A stretch of 64,000 bases of DNA from assembly GCF_003852405.1 (NCBI RefSeq), contig NZ_QAJM01000013.1, forward strand, positions 1 through 64,000. The letters run 5' to 3'. Shown here one piece after another: positions 1-9,256 of this stretch. Each line of letters starts with the position of its first letter. Position 1 is the stretch's first letter. The notes below the pieces were generated by a model. It searched no databases, had not been told where the DNA came from, and saw nothing but the letters and a program-made list of their open reading frames with translations. This DNA comes from Pseudomonas sp. KBW05. Its GTDB lineage: Bacteria; Pseudomonadota; Gammaproteobacteria; Pseudomonadales; Pseudomonadaceae. The translations under genes were made by a program, and so were the position numbers.

Positions 1-85
1 CGAATTATAGACAGTTACAATTCGCCGTCAACCTCTATTTTCACCTTTCTACTGGCCACATCCCTGTAGCCCCGCAATTGCTGGG
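1..85. other. Window edge, no gene seen
   Basis: This short stretch lies downstream of the siderophore receptor, which is read on the minus strand. I see no supported coding region. An imperfect AT-rich inverted repeat near positions 2-23 could belong to the end of the transcription unit, but it has no clear terminator T-tract. Confidence 0.3.
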
Positions 86-2494
86 TCAGAACGTATATTT
101 GAAGCTGGTCATCACATTGCGCGGTGCACCGTAGACACTCCAACTGTCCGCATACGCGTAATAACTGCGATCAAACACGTTGTTCACGTTCAACGTCGCA
201 CTGAGATTACGGCTGATGTCATACCGCGCCATCAGGTTGGTCAACGCGTAGCTGCCCTGCTCGAACGTATGCAAGTCCATCCCGGTCTTGCTCTGCCAAT
301 TCACCCCACCGCCCACGGTCACCTTGTCGAACACGCCCGGCAGGCGATAGGTAGTGAAGGTCTTGAGGCTGTGACGCGGGCTGGTGGTGACGATGCGCTG
401 ATCATCGGCATTGGTGCTTACGCTATAGGCGTAACCGGCGGACGCTTGCCAGCCGTCGCTCAGCTCACCGTTGAACTCCAGCTCCACACCCTTGGTAGTA
501 GTGCCCTGCTCCGCACGGTAGATATCCGGGTCACCCACAAACACCGGCAAGTTGTCCTGATCGATCTTGAACAGCGCCAGGCTCGCGTTGAGTCGGTCGT
601 CGTTGAAGCTGCCCTTCACCCCAACTTCATACCCTGTGCCTTCCTGCGGGTCCAACGCCTTATAGCTCGCGTCATGAATGCCGTAGGCCTGGGGATTGAA
701 GATCTTGGTATAGCTGGCATACAGCGACCAGGTGCTGCTCAAGTCATACACGATACCGGCATAAGGCAAGAACACGCCGTTGCGGGTTTCCTTGCTCTCC
801 GTGTTCTGGCTCGGGTCGGCGTAGGTCACCACTTCATTACTGCGCTTCCAGTTGGTAACACGGCTGCCAAGGATCACCGCCGTATTGTCGGTCACATGCA
901 AACGTGACGTCAGGTACGCCGCATACTGGTTCTCTTCTATATGCGTCTTGCCCACCGGCGTGGTATCCGGAACATTCGCGCCGCTACCGCTCCAATTGAA
1001 GATGTTCGGCACGGTGCCGTCGTAACCGGTCCAACTGCCAAACCAACCGCCATGGCTTGGGGTGTTTTCGTGGTAGCGCGACATCGTCACGCCGGCGATC
1101 AACTCATGCTCACGCCCAAACAGACTGAACGGCCCAGTCAGATACGCATCGAGGTTGTTCTGACGCGGCGTGCCCGACCAGCGATTGGGATAGAGGTAAG
1201 CACCCGCCCCCGTATCCTGGTCGATGCTGCCGTTCATATAGTTGATCAGCTCATCGAACTGGTTCTGGGTGTGGCTGACTTCAACCTTGCCGCTCCAACC
1301 GTTATCGAACTGGTGCTCGATGGAGCTGAACACATTGGTCTGCTTGCGATCGTTATAAGCCCAATCCGGCGCACTGTTGGCCGAGCGGCTGAAGGTGGTG
1401 CGGTTGCCGTTGCTGTAGAACATCGGGAAGCCGGTGCGCAACGGGTCATTCACCTGATTGTTGATATAGCTGAAGCCCACCGTCAGCATCGTCGCGTCGC
1501 TCAGGTCGAACTCGGATATCCCGTACACCATCTGCGAATCGGTGTTGACGCGATCCACCCAGGAGTTCTGCTTCTTATAGTCCACCACCAGGCGCCCACG
1601 GATATTGCCACTGTCGGTCAGCGGCCCGGACACATCGAACCCCGTGCCATAGCGATCCCAACTGCCCGCCTCCCCCGTGATACTGGCCTGCGCTTCGGCA
1701 GTCGGGCGCTTGCGGATCAGGTTGATGGTGGCCGACGGCGTGCCCGACCCACTGATCAACCCCGTCGCCCCACGCACCACTTCAACACGGTCGTACATCG
1801 CCGTGTTCTGTGTGGTGTTATCCAGACGCGCCGACGTCGGCACGCCGTCGATCTCGAAGTTGTTGATCTGGAAACCACGGGACCAGTAAGTATCGTTCTC
1901 CGCGCCAACGCCCACCCGCAGCACCGTAATGCCCGGCGTGGCCTCCAGCACTTCGGTGAGGTTGGTAAGCCGCTGGTCATCGAGACGCTGGCGGGTAATC
2001 ACCGTGACCGATTGCGGAGTTTCTTTCTGGGTAAGGTTCAGCCGCGTCGAACTGCTCGACGAATAGGTGGTGTAAAGGCCGGTGCCTTCAGTAGTCGAAC
2101 CCGGCGCCATGCCGGAAATCGAAATCGCGCCCAGCTGCACAGCACCGCCCGCCCCCGGCTGCAATTGATAACGTCCCTCGCCGGTCTGCACCACCGTCAA
2201 CTCGCTGCCCGCCAGCAGCACCTGCAACGCCTGGTCCACCGAGTAGCTGCCATGCAGCGCCGGGCCGGTCTTGCCGGCGGTGAGCGCAGCATTGCCCGCC
2301 AGATACACACCGCTTTGGGCGGCGAGCTGATTGAGCTGATCGGCCAAGGCGCCGGCGGGCAGGTCGAAGCGCTGTACGCTGGCCTGTTCAGCGGCAGCCG
2401 CCAGCGGGGCAAAGCTCAAGCTGGCGGGCACGGCCAAGGCCAAAGCAATCGCCAGGACCAAAGGTTGGGGGGCGTTACGCAGGAATAAAGGCAT
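86..2494 (-). CDS. TonB-dependent siderophore receptor with STN signalling domain (FpvA/FecA type)
   Basis: This is an outer-membrane ferric-siderophore receptor that also signals to an anti-sigma factor. The start chosen at 2494 gives about 802 residues with a Sec signal rich in Ala and Leu. A secretin/TonB N-terminal (STN) domain follows, recognisable by QRFDLPAGALADQLNQLA and the downstream SVDQALQVLL. Then come the plug (KETPQSVTVITRQRLDDQ and the RVEVVRGATGL motif) and a 22-strand-type barrel ending in a C-terminal Phe, as outer-membrane barrels do. The FecR-like gene and the ECF sigma gene lie directly upstream on the same strand, the usual trio for cell-surface signalling. The substrate cannot be read from the sequence. 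An upstream in-frame start at 2572 would only add a non-signal-like extension. Confidence 0.93.
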   Translation of the reverse strand: MPLFLRNAPQPLVLAIALALAVPASLSFAPLAAAAEQASVQRFDLPAGALADQLNQLAAQSGVYLAGNAALTAGKTGPALHGSYSVDQALQVLLAGSELTVVQTGEGRYQLQPGAGGAVQLGAISISGMAPGSTTEGTGLYTTYSSSSSTRLNLTQKETPQSVTVITRQRLDDQRLTNLTEVLEATPGITVLRVGVGAENDTYWSRGFQINNFEIDGVPTSARLDNTTQNTAMYDRVEVVRGATGLISGSGTPSATINLIRKRPTAEAQASITGEAGSWDRYGTGFDVSGPLTDSGNIRGRLVVDYKKQNSWVDRVNTDSQMVYGISEFDLSDATMLTVGFSYINNQVNDPLRTGFPMFYSNGNRTTFSRSANSAPDWAYNDRKQTNVFSSIEHQFDNGWSGKVEVSHTQNQFDELINYMNGSIDQDTGAGAYLYPNRWSGTPRQNNLDAYLTGPFSLFGREHELIAGVTMSRYHENTPSHGGWFGSWTGYDGTVPNIFNWSGSGANVPDTTPVGKTHIEENQYAAYLTSRLHVTDNTAVILGSRVTNWKRSNEVVTYADPSQNTESKETRNGVFLPYAGIVYDLSSTWSLYASYTKIFNPQAYGIHDASYKALDPQEGTGYEVGVKGSFNDDRLNASLALFKIDQDNLPVFVGDPDIYRAEQGTTTKGVELEFNGELSDGWQASAGYAYSVSTNADDQRIVTTSPRHSLKTFTTYRLPGVFDKVTVGGGVNWQSKTGMDLHTFEQGSYALTNLMARYDISRNLSATLNVNNVFDRSYYAYADSWSVYGAPRNVMTSFKYTF

Positions 2495-2581
2495 AAAACA
2501 GTTCCGGTCGAAGGAGGCATCAAGCCGTTGTCCTTCTCTAATTCGAATGAGAACGCAAAACCGGAAGCACACATGAAAAAA

Positions 2582-3538
2582 TCAGCGCGGCACCACGTTG
2601 ACCCACCAGGCAAACGGCCGCTCGATGCGCACCGGCAATACCTGAGCAAGCATGGCCAGCGCCTGATCGGTGTCGTGCAACGGGTACGTGCCCATCACTC
2701 GAAGGTTGGCGACCTGCGGATCAATGCCCAGATGCCCATGGCGATAGCTGGCCAACTCACCGACAAAGTCCGCCAGGCGCATATCGTTCGCCATCAACAC
2801 ACCTTTCGCCCACGCCTCACGCCCAGGTTGCGCGGGGTGCAGCGCCGACAGGCTGTGGCGGTCAAAGCCCACACCCTGCCCCGCAGGCACGATGCGCGTC
2901 TGGCCGCTGTCACCACACGCCGCTTGCACACGCCCTTCATACACGTTGAGCTGCGTACGCCCATCTTGTTCACGTACGCTGAACCGCGTCCCCAACGGCC
3001 GCAGGCGACCTTGCGCGGTCTCCACCACAAACGGGCGACTGTCGTTGCCGGTGTTGATCAGAATCTCACCGCTGTAGAGCTTCAATTCCCGCTGCCCGGC
3101 ACTGAAGTTGACGTCCAGCGCCGTGCCGCTGTTGAGCCAGATACGCGTACCGTCGGCCAACAACTGTTCGCCCATCGGCACAACACCGGTGTGGAAGTCG
3201 CGGGTCCAGGCGCCCCGTTGCTGCCAACTGCCCCAGCCCAGCAACGCGCTGCCCATGACAATCGACAACCCACGCAACACCTGCCGCCGCGAGCGCTGCG
3301 AACCGCGCAGGTGTGCCAACGTCTGGTTAGCCCCCGGCACATCCTCCTGCAACGGCGCAAACCGCTGGCTCACCCGCGCGACATAACTCCAGGCCAACGG
3401 GTTGACCTCATTGCGCCCATGCCACTGACGCCACGCGTCATGCAGATGCCGCGCATCCGGCTCGGCACTCAGGCGCGCAAACCAGTCAGCGGCTTGTTGC
3501 AACGCGGCATAGTCCAGGCCACCAGAACGAGTGCTCAC
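2582..3538 (-). CDS. FecR/FpvR-like anti-sigma regulator
   Basis: This inner-membrane regulator relays receptor occupancy to the ECF sigma factor. A GTG start at 3538 is chosen because it overlaps the TGA of the sigma gene by four bases, giving 318 residues. The N-terminal DUF4880-like segment carries the AADWFARLS motif and a trailing W. It is followed by an Arg-rich stretch and a single hydrophobic helix near residues 90-110. The periplasmic FecR domain has the signatures LADGTRIWLNSGTALDV and GEILINTG. The C-terminal part resembles the STN-interacting region. The receptor follows after about 87 bases. Which way it controls the sigma factor (anti-sigma or pro-sigma) is not decidable here. 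Confidence 0.9.
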   Translation of the reverse strand: MSTRSGGLDYAALQQAADWFARLSAEPDARHLHDAWRQWHGRNEVNPLAWSYVARVSQRFAPLQEDVPGANQTLAHLRGSQRSRRQVLRGLSIVMGSALLGWGSWQQRGAWTRDFHTGVVPMGEQLLADGTRIWLNSGTALDVNFSAGQRELKLYSGEILINTGNDSRPFVVETAQGRLRPLGTRFSVREQDGRTQLNVYEGRVQAACGDSGQTRIVPAGQGVGFDRHSLSALHPAQPGREAWAKGVLMANDMRLADFVGELASYRHGHLGIDPQVANLRVMGTYPLHDTDQALAMLAQVLPVRIERPFAWWVNVVPR

Positions 3539-4065
3539 GACAAGGCGCCATCCAGCTCGGCTTCCAGCACCATGCACTGGAACATGGCCTGCCCGATGTA
3601 CTTGGTCACCGTGCGCTCACTCACGCCAATGCGCAGCGCGATCTCGCGGTAACTCAAGCCATCGATCTGCGCCAGGCAGAACGCCTCGGACACCTTCACC
3701 GGCAAGCGATCCAGCATCGCCTGCAAATGCACCAACGCTTCCAGCACCAGCGCCCGGTGTTCTTCCGATGGCGCACAGTTCTCCGGCCGGCTCGCCAACA
3801 CCTCCAGCCACGCCTGCTCCACCTGCTTGCGGCGGAAAAAATCCACACAGACATTACGCGACAGCGTGCTCAGATACGCCCGCGCATGCCCGTCGCTACC
3901 GAACTCGCGCGGATGGGTCAGCAAGCGCACAAACACATCGTGGGCCAACTCGGCGGCGTCACTGACATTGCCGAGTTTTCGCGCCAGCCAGCGTTGAATC
4001 CAGCCGTGGTGGGCCGAATACAAGCTGCCAACGTTAAAGGGTGAGGGCTCGGGAAGCGGGGGCAT
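3535..4065 (-). CDS. FecI-like ECF sigma factor
   Basis: This is an extracytoplasmic-function sigma-70 factor of the iron-starvation class, 176 residues from the ATG at 4065. That start has an AGGG ribosome-binding site about seven bases upstream, whereas the in-frame start at 4122 would add an atypical N-terminus. Region 2 is visible as ELAHDVFVRLL followed by ARAYLSTLSRNVCVDFFRR. Region 4 is visible as LSYREIALRIGVSERTVTKYI, a helix-turn-helix. It heads the sigma/anti-sigma/receptor unit and probably directs transcription of the receptor gene. A Fur-box-like sequence just upstream suggests iron repression. Confidence 0.92.
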   Translation of the reverse strand: MPPLPEPSPFNVGSLYSAHHGWIQRWLARKLGNVSDAAELAHDVFVRLLTHPREFGSDGHARAYLSTLSRNVCVDFFRRKQVEQAWLEVLASRPENCAPSEEHRALVLEALVHLQAMLDRLPVKVSEAFCLAQIDGLSYREIALRIGVSERTVTKYIGQAMFQCMVLEAELDGALS

Positions 4066-4078
4066 GGGCAGCCCTACG

Positions 4079-4111
4079 AATAAGAATTGTTCCCAATGGT
4101 AATAAGAAAAG
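4079..4111 (-). promoter_or_regulatory. Candidate Fur box upstream of the ECF sigma gene
   Basis: This AT-rich stretch, read on the minus strand, has a TTATTACCATT arm and a matching AATTCTTATT arm around GGGAAC. It resembles the degenerate inverted repeat bound by Fur and lies 14-46 bases before the sigma-factor start. The match to the 19-base Fur consensus is partial, so the call rests partly on context. Confidence 0.4.
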
Positions 4112-4150
4112 ATAACCACCACAACGGGGAAAAGTTACCGACAGCCTGAC

Positions 4151-4582
4151 TTAAGCGTTGTCCCGCTGCGTGCGCCCATCCGGCCCATACAACCGGTCCC
4201 CCCCCACGCTGTTCAAAAACCCGACAATCTTCTGATTACACGCCATGCGCTGGCGGATCGCCCCACCATTGGCCAGGTTGAGCTGCCGCGCCCGTTGCGC
4301 CAGCGCCTGCACCTGCCGCCACGCCGCCAGGCAATCGGCATCCTCGGCCGCCTTGAATGCACCTTGGCGGCCGCTGCCATAGCCAAGCTTCGATTGCGCG
4401 CCACTGCGGATCGCTTCCAGCTGCTCCAGCTTGAGCAACGCCGCCTGCTTGCTCGCCGTCAGTTCCTGCAAGCGTTCGCCCTCGACCTTGGCCTGGGCCA
4501 ACGCCAAACGTTCCTGCTCCAGCAACTGCACCAACTGCTCGATCGCCTGCTGCTGCAATTGCAGATGTTTGCCCAGGCTCAT
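4151..4582 (-). CDS. flgN: FlgN-like export chaperone
   Basis: This is a predicted cytoplasmic chaperone for the hook-associated proteins FlgK and FlgL, 143 residues. It is almost entirely helical and coiled-coil (LQLQQQAIEQLVQLLEQE and following heptads). The C-terminal NGGAIRQRMACNQKIVGFL segment is the characteristic FlgN stretch with the conserved NG and N. The ATG at 4582 has an AGGTG ribosome-binding site; a GTG at 4594 is the alternative. It follows flgM by 27 bases and shares its FliA-type promoter. This order (flgM-flgN, with flgA upstream) is the enterobacterial one. Confidence 0.88.
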   Translation of the reverse strand: MSLGKHLQLQQQAIEQLVQLLEQERLALAQAKVEGERLQELTASKQAALLKLEQLEAIRSGAQSKLGYGSGRQGAFKAAEDADCLAAWRQVQALAQRARQLNLANGGAIRQRMACNQKIVGFLNSVGGDRLYGPDGRTQRDNA

Positions 4583-4609
4583 AGGCACCTGCACCTCATC
4601 GGCCCGCGC

Positions 4610-4888
4610 TCATTCGACGGTTTCACGCACGCTGGCGGCGAGGCCGTCGAAGATCGAATCGGCGCTGACCTGATAAGTCCCACCGGCAATGGCCTGGCGC
4701 ACCGCGGCGACTTTATCCATGTCCACATCCGCTGAGCTCTCAACGCGAGTCTCGGCACTGCTGCTGGAAACCTGCACACCGTCATCGACGGTGGCTTCCA
4801 GCGCCAGCAACTCGATGCGCTGGCTGCCGGGCGCTTGGCTGTCGACGGGCGCCGGGGTGTTGGTCAGGTTCGCACTTATGATTTTCAC
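4610..4888 (-). CDS. flgM: Anti-sigma-28 factor FlgM
   Basis: This 92-residue protein would bind FliA and block late flagellar genes until it is exported through the finished hook-basal body. The N-terminus is short and flexible. The C-terminal half has the FlgM core, with the KVAAVRQAIAGGTYQVSADSI motif region at about residues 62-80. An unusually good sigma-28-type promoter lies 35-62 bases upstream, so flgM would be induced by the sigma factor it inhibits, as in enterics. Confidence 0.93.
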   Translation of the reverse strand: MKIISANLTNTPAPVDSQAPGSQRIELLALEATVDDGVQVSSSSAETRVESSADVDMDKVAAVRQAIAGGTYQVSADSIFDGLAASVRETVE

Positions 4889-4922
4889 GTTAGAGGCTTC
4901 ATCTGCTGTGGGGTTGGGTCAA

Positions 4923-4950
4923 CTATCGGCAATCGCAAAGGCAAACTTTG
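4923..4950 (-). promoter_or_regulatory. FliA (sigma-28) promoter of flgMN
   Basis: Read on the minus strand this is CAAA, then GTTT and a further 12 bases, then GCCGATAG. It matches the sigma-28 consensus TAAAGTTT-N11-GCCGATAA except for one -35 base, a spacer one base longer, and the last base. The TAAA-equivalent to GCCGAT spacing is 16 bases, identical to the flgK, fliD, motA and fliC sites in this window. Confidence 0.85.
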
Positions 4951-4968
4951 ACCGTTGATCGAAATAAC

Positions 4969-5628
4969 TCAGTAGCGCAGCCGCAACGCGTTCTGGCCCA
5001 CCACTTGGGCGCTGAGCATTTTGCCGTCGCTGCCCATCACCCGCACGGTGCTGCCCAGGCTGCCATTGTCCAGCGCCTTGCCCTCGCGGCTGATGGTGAA
5101 ACCCACGCCTTCAGCCTGCAACGTCACCTGCTGGTTGCGCTCCACCAGCCAACGCTCGCGCACGCTGTTCTGGGTCAGCACCACATTGCGGCTAAGGTTG
5201 CGGCTGGCCTGACGCCCGATGATCTGCCCGGTGTCGAACAGCACGCCCTTGGGCAACCGCTCCAGCGGGCCGCGTTTGGTTTCCAGCATCGGCGCCTTGA
5301 TCACCTCCCCCGCCGTGATGCGTTGGCGCGCAACTATATAGTCGCCCACCACCCGCACACTGACTTGCAGGTAACCCGCCACCTCACTGCCACAGCGCAC
5401 GCCCATCGCCACCCGGCCGAATGCGTATGGCTCGGGATGGACCAGATACGGTCGCGGCTCTGCGCACTCCACGATGCGCGCCGCCGGCTGGCCGAGGTCC
5501 ATCGCCACCAGTTGCGCATGCGCCGGCAAACGCGGGCTGATCACCGCGCGCACCTTGTCCTCCAGACCGTCCGCCTGGGCCAAGGCGCTGCACAGCAACC
5601 ACACCCAACCGCCTGATCGCCACCTCAT
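4969..5628 (-). CDS. flgA: P-ring assembly chaperone FlgA
   Basis: This is a periplasmic chaperone needed for P-ring (FlgI) assembly, 219 residues from the ATG at 5628, with an N-terminal Sec signal (tryptophan-rich hydrophobic core ending near ALAQA). The SAF domain is recognisable by the ITAGEVIKAPMLETKR segment at about residues 103-120. The C-terminal ChapFlgA part includes the N-x-L-x-GSTVRV-like segment and ends LRLRY. It is read divergently from flgB, separated by about 160 bases. Confidence 0.93.
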   Translation of the reverse strand: MRWRSGGWVWLLCSALAQADGLEDKVRAVISPRLPAHAQLVAMDLGQPAARIVECAEPRPYLVHPEPYAFGRVAMGVRCGSEVAGYLQVSVRVVGDYIVARQRITAGEVIKAPMLETKRGPLERLPKGVLFDTGQIIGRQASRNLSRNVVLTQNSVRERWLVERNQQVTLQAEGVGFTISREGKALDNGSLGSTVRVMGSDGKMLSAQVVGQNALRLRY

Positions 5629-5790
5629 CCATCCCGCCCTCCGCGCTTCCAAGCGCCGAATTCTAGTCGCCCTGCCCCCAGGGCAAGGCCGGAATTAGTC
5701 GCCAAATAGCCGCCTGTTTCGGCCTTTGCCCGAGCAGCCTTGGGACTAACCTGCGAGCCGTTCATTTATTTGATGCACAGGTCCGCAACC

Positions 5791-6201
5791 ATGATCGACA
5801 AGCTCGACAACGAGCTGCGCTTTCAGCAGGACGCAATGAGTTTGCGGGCTGAGCGCCAGCAGGTATTGGCCAACAACATCGCCAACGCCGATACACCGAA
5901 CTTCCGCGCGCGGGACTTCGACTTCTCCAGCGAACTGGCCAGCTCCCTGCAAAAACAGCACATGGGCAGCGGCATGGCCCTGGCCACCACCTCGGATCGC
6001 CACCTGCAAGCCTCATCCACACGCCTGTCCAGCCGCGACTTGCTCTACCGCGTGCCCGACCAACCGAGCCTGGACGGCAACACCGTGGACATGGACCGCG
6101 AACGCGCGCAGTTCACCGACAACGCCGTGCGCTACCAGGCCAGCCTCACGTTCCTGACCAGCCGCTTGCAGTCGCTCAAGACCGCCATGCAGTCCGAATA
6201 A
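5791..6201 (+). CDS. flgB: Flagellar proximal rod protein FlgB
   Basis: This is a proximal-rod subunit of 136 residues. The start at 5791 (MIDKLDNELRFQQ) is preferred over upstream in-frame starts because it matches the family N-terminus. The rod-family motif VLANNIANADTPNFRARDFDF is clear, and the C-terminus has the expected amphipathic helix (YQASLTFLTSRLQSLKTAM). It is the first gene of the long flgBCDEFGHIJ run, with small gaps between genes. I see no FliA-type promoter before it, so it is presumably FlhDC-dependent. Confidence 0.95.
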   Translation: MIDKLDNELRFQQDAMSLRAERQQVLANNIANADTPNFRARDFDFSSELASSLQKQHMGSGMALATTSDRHLQASSTRLSSRDLLYRVPDQPSLDGNTVDMDRERAQFTDNAVRYQASLTFLTSRLQSLKTAMQSE

Positions 6202-6216
6202 CCCAGGAAAAGCACC

Positions 6217-6624
6217 ATGTCGATGTTCAGCATTTTCGATATCGCCGGCTCCGCGCTCAGCGCCCAGTCCCAGCGCATGAACGTAACCGCCAGCAACCTG
6301 GCCAACGCCGACACCACCAGTGGCCCGGACAACGAAGCCTATCGCGCACGCCAAGTGGTCTTCGAATCCCAATACCAGGCCGGCAGCAACATCGGCGGCG
6401 TGCGCGTCAGCCAGGTGGTCGAGGACGGCTCGCCGATGCGCCAGGAATACCGTCCCGGCGACCCGCTGGCCGATGAATCCGGCTACGTGACCATGCCCAA
6501 CGTCGAGCCGGTGGGCGAAATGGTCAACATGATTTCCGCCTCGCGCTCTTACCAGGCCAACGTCGAAGTCATGTCCACCAGCAAGGAAATGATGCTCAAA
6601 ACTCTAACCCTGGGTGAGGCGTAA
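6217..6624 (+). CDS. flgC: Flagellar rod protein FlgC
   Basis: This is a rod subunit of 135 residues, the usual FlgC length. The N-terminal segment carries the rod/hook signature ([16 protein letters not shown]). The C-terminus carries the partner helix [19 protein letters not shown], typical of FlgC. It sits 15 bases after flgB with its own ribosome-binding site and is followed three bases later by flgD. Confidence 0.96.
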   Translation: MSMFSIFDIAGSALSAQSQRMNVTASNLANADTTSGPDNEAYRARQVVFESQYQAGSNIGGVRVSQVVEDGSPMRQEYRPGDPLADESGYVTMPNVEPVGEMVNMISASRSYQANVEVMSTSKEMMLKTLTLGEA

Positions 6625-6627
6625 ACC

Positions 6628-7305
6628 ATGACCAGTACGATTGCCAGCTCGGTTCTGTCGAGCATGAACAGCACCAGCAGCACCGCCGACAGCACCACCT
6701 CGGCGGCGGATGATTTGCAGGACCAGTTCCTCACCCTGCTCACCACGCAGTTGCAAAACCAAGACCCCACCGACCCGATGGACAACAGCGAGATGGTCAC
6801 CCAGCTCGCGCAGATCAGCACCATCAGCAGCATCGAGAACGTCACCTCGACGCTGGAAGGCATCTCCAGTCAGATCAGCGCCGCCGAAACCCTGCAAGCC
6901 TCGGCGCTGGTGGGCAACGGCGTGTTGATCGACGGCAACACCATCCAGGTCGGTGACGGCGTGGCCACCACCTTTGGCGTGACCCTCGACAGCGCCGCCG
7001 ATGACGTCACCGTCACCATCAAGGACAGCACCGGCACGGTGGTGCGCACGATTGATGAAGGCAGCATGAGTTCCGGCACCCAAGCGCTGTCATGGGACGG
7101 CCTGAACGATGACGGCAGCACAGCCGCCGACGGCGCCTACACCTTCGCCATCAGCGCCACCGCCAGCGACGTCGCCGTGACCAGCACGGCGCTCAAGTAC
7201 GCCCTGGTCACCGGCGTCACCACCGACAGCAGCAACCAGGTCGCCCTGGACCTAGGCGGCGTCAACGACAACGTCGCCCTCAGCGACATCAGCCTCGTCC
7301 TCTGA
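6628..7305 (+). CDS. flgD: Hook-cap scaffold FlgD
   Basis: This is the hook-assembly scaffold that caps the growing hook, 225 residues. The FlgD N-terminal core is obvious: QFLTLLTTQLQNQDPTDPMDN, then MVTQLAQIS. The C-terminal Ig/Tudor-like part includes the FLGD-Ig pattern SWDGLNDDGSTAADGAYTF. The protein is Ser/Thr/Asp-rich and poor in Lys, as are all exported components of this cluster. Confidence 0.95.
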   Translation: MTSTIASSVLSSMNSTSSTADSTTSAADDLQDQFLTLLTTQLQNQDPTDPMDNSEMVTQLAQISTISSIENVTSTLEGISSQISAAETLQASALVGNGVLIDGNTIQVGDGVATTFGVTLDSAADDVTVTIKDSTGTVVRTIDEGSMSSGTQALSWDGLNDDGSTAADGAYTFAISATASDVAVTSTALKYALVTGVTTDSSNQVALDLGGVNDNVALSDISLVL

Positions 7306-7334
7306 CTCGCCTACTTATATAAAGGAGAAACACC

Positions 7335-8483
7335 ATGGCTTTTTCCCAAGCGCTCAGTGGCCTGTCGGCGGCGTCTACCGACCTCAACGTGGTCAGCAAC
7401 AACATTTCCAACTCCCAGACCGTGGGCTTCAAAAGCTCCACCACGCAATTCGCCGATGTGTATTCCGGCGCGGATGTGGGCCTGGGTACCCAGGTTTCCG
7501 GCGTGGTGCAGAACTTTGAATCCGGCAGCCTGACCACCACCGACAACTCCCTGGACCTGGCGATCAACGGCGACGGCTTCTTCACCTTCACCGACGGCAC
7601 GCAAACCGTGTACTCGCGCAACGGCCAACTGACCCTGACGGCCGAGGGCTACCTGGAAAACGCCGCCGGCGACCAACTGCTCGGCGTCAACGGCGTGATC
7701 CAGATCCCCACCACCGGCCTGCAAGCCAGCGCCAGCACCGAGCTGGATGCCGAACTGAACCTGGACGCCAGCGAAGACACCATCACCGCTACCTTCGACC
7801 AGACCGACTCGTCCACCTACTCCTATTCCACCAGCGCCACGCTCTACGATTCCCTCGGCATCAGCCACACCAGCACCCTGTATTTCAGCAAGACCGCCGA
7901 CAACACCTGGGAAGTGCACACCGCCGTCGACGGCAACCTGCTCACCGAGACCCAGACCGTCGGCTTCAGCGCCAGCGGCCTGATCACCAGCGGCGAAACC
8001 GGCACCTACACCTACGACCCGGCCAACGGCGCGGCTGAGCTGTCGATCACCCTCGACCTCACCGGCACCACCCAGTTCGGCAATGACTCGGCCGTGTCCG
8101 ATATCTCGCAGAACGGCTACACCTCCGGCAGCCTGGTGAGTTTCAGCATCGACGAAACCGGCACCGTGGTCGCCACCTACTCCAACGACCAGACCAAGAA
8201 CATCGATCAGATCCAGCTCGCCACCTTCAGCAACGAAAACGGCCTGAAGGCCAATGGCGACAACACTTGGCTGGCCACGTCCTCGTCCGGCCAGGCTTTG
8301 CTCGGCGTCGCCGGCAGCGGTTCGTTGGGCTCGATCCTCAGCGGCACCACCGAAGATTCCAACGTCGATCTGACCGCCGAGCTGGTGAACCTGATCATTG
8401 CCCAGCGCAACTTCCAGGCCAACGCCAAGTCGGTCACGGCGCAAAGCGAAGTCTTGCAGCAAGCCGTGAACATCGGTTCCTGA
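7335..8483 (+). CDS. flgE: Flagellar hook protein FlgE
   Basis: This is the hook subunit, 382 residues, shorter than many Pseudomonas polar-system FlgE proteins (about 440-470). The N-terminal signature is SNNISNSQTVGFKSSTTQFA. The central D1/D2 domains include LDLAINGDGFF. The C-terminal helix is VNLIIAQRNFQANAKSV. A consensus ribosome-binding site (AAAGGAGAAA) precedes the ATG. The compact size fits the enteric (about 400 residues) rather than the polar pseudomonad type. Confidence 0.96.
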   Translation: MAFSQALSGLSAASTDLNVVSNNISNSQTVGFKSSTTQFADVYSGADVGLGTQVSGVVQNFESGSLTTTDNSLDLAINGDGFFTFTDGTQTVYSRNGQLTLTAEGYLENAAGDQLLGVNGVIQIPTTGLQASASTELDAELNLDASEDTITATFDQTDSSTYSYSTSATLYDSLGISHTSTLYFSKTADNTWEVHTAVDGNLLTETQTVGFSASGLITSGETGTYTYDPANGAAELSITLDLTGTTQFGNDSAVSDISQNGYTSGSLVSFSIDETGTVVATYSNDQTKNIDQIQLATFSNENGLKANGDNTWLATSSSGQALLGVAGSGSLGSILSGTTEDSNVDLTAELVNLIIAQRNFQANAKSVTAQSEVLQQAVNIGS

Positions 8484-8487
8484 CCCT

Positions 8488-9225
8488 ATGGACCGCATGC
8501 TTTTCACCGCCATGAGCGGCGCCAACCAGGCCCTCGAACAACAAGCCGTGGTCGCCAACAACCTGGCCAACATCGTCACGCCGGGGTTTCGTGCGCAACT
8601 GGTGGAGATGCAGTCTTCACCCGTTGCCGGCGAAGGCCTGCCGACTCGCGTCTCGGTGGCGGCCAACGGCATCGGCGTCGATTGGAGCCAAGGCCCGGTG
8701 GTGCACACCGACCGCGCACTGGACGTGGCCCTGGGCGAAAACGTCATGCTCGCGGTGCAGGCCGGCGACGGCAGCGAGGCCTACACCCGGCGCGGCGATT
8801 TGCAGGTGGACGGCACCGGCGCCATGAGCGTGGGCGGCCGCCCGGTGATCGGCGACGGCGGCCCGGTCACCGTGCCGCTGGGCAGCGAAGTCACCCTCGG
8901 CAGCGACGGCACCATCAGCGTGCGTGAACTGGGCATGAGCCCGCGTGGCTTGAGCCCGGTGGGCAAGTTGAAGCTGGTCTCGGCATTGCCCGGCACCTTG
9001 CAACCCGGCACCGACGGACTGTTCCGCACGGCCAACAGCCAACCGCTGCCCGCCGACGACACCCTGCGCGTCGCCCCCGGCGCCCTGGAAGGCAGCAACG
9101 TCAGCCCCACCAGCGCCATGGTCGCGATGATCGACAACTCGCGCCGCTACGACATGCAGATGAAAGCCATCAGCACCGCCGACGAAAACGCCAAGAGCGC
9201 CAACAGCCTGCTGTCCCTGAGCTGA
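8488..9225 (+). CDS. flgF: Flagellar proximal rod protein FlgF
   Basis: This is a rod subunit of 245 residues. The start is [19 protein letters not shown], with the motif [21 protein letters not shown]. The mid-protein [18 protein letters not shown] pattern and the C-terminal [20 protein letters not shown] are those of FlgF. It begins four bases after the flgE stop and is probably translationally coupled. Confidence 0.95.
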   Translation: MDRMLFTAMSGANQALEQQAVVANNLANIVTPGFRAQLVEMQSSPVAGEGLPTRVSVAANGIGVDWSQGPVVHTDRALDVALGENVMLAVQAGDGSEAYTRRGDLQVDGTGAMSVGGRPVIGDGGPVTVPLGSEVTLGSDGTISVRELGMSPRGLSPVGKLKLVSALPGTLQPGTDGLFRTANSQPLPADDTLRVAPGALEGSNVSPTSAMVAMIDNSRRYDMQMKAISTADENAKSANSLLSLS

Positions 9226-9256
9226 GCGCACCGTTGCACCGACAAGGAACCGAACG

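Noticed and set aside
941-2488. 515-codon open frame on the plus strand
   Set aside because: It lies wholly opposite the TonB receptor, whose domains and C-terminal Phe are unmistakable. The opposite frame is Arg/His-rich with no motif, a normal effect of GC-rich codons.
7311-8747. 478-codon open frame on the minus strand
   Set aside because: It is antisense to flgE and flgF, which have clear rod/hook signatures. No motif of its own.
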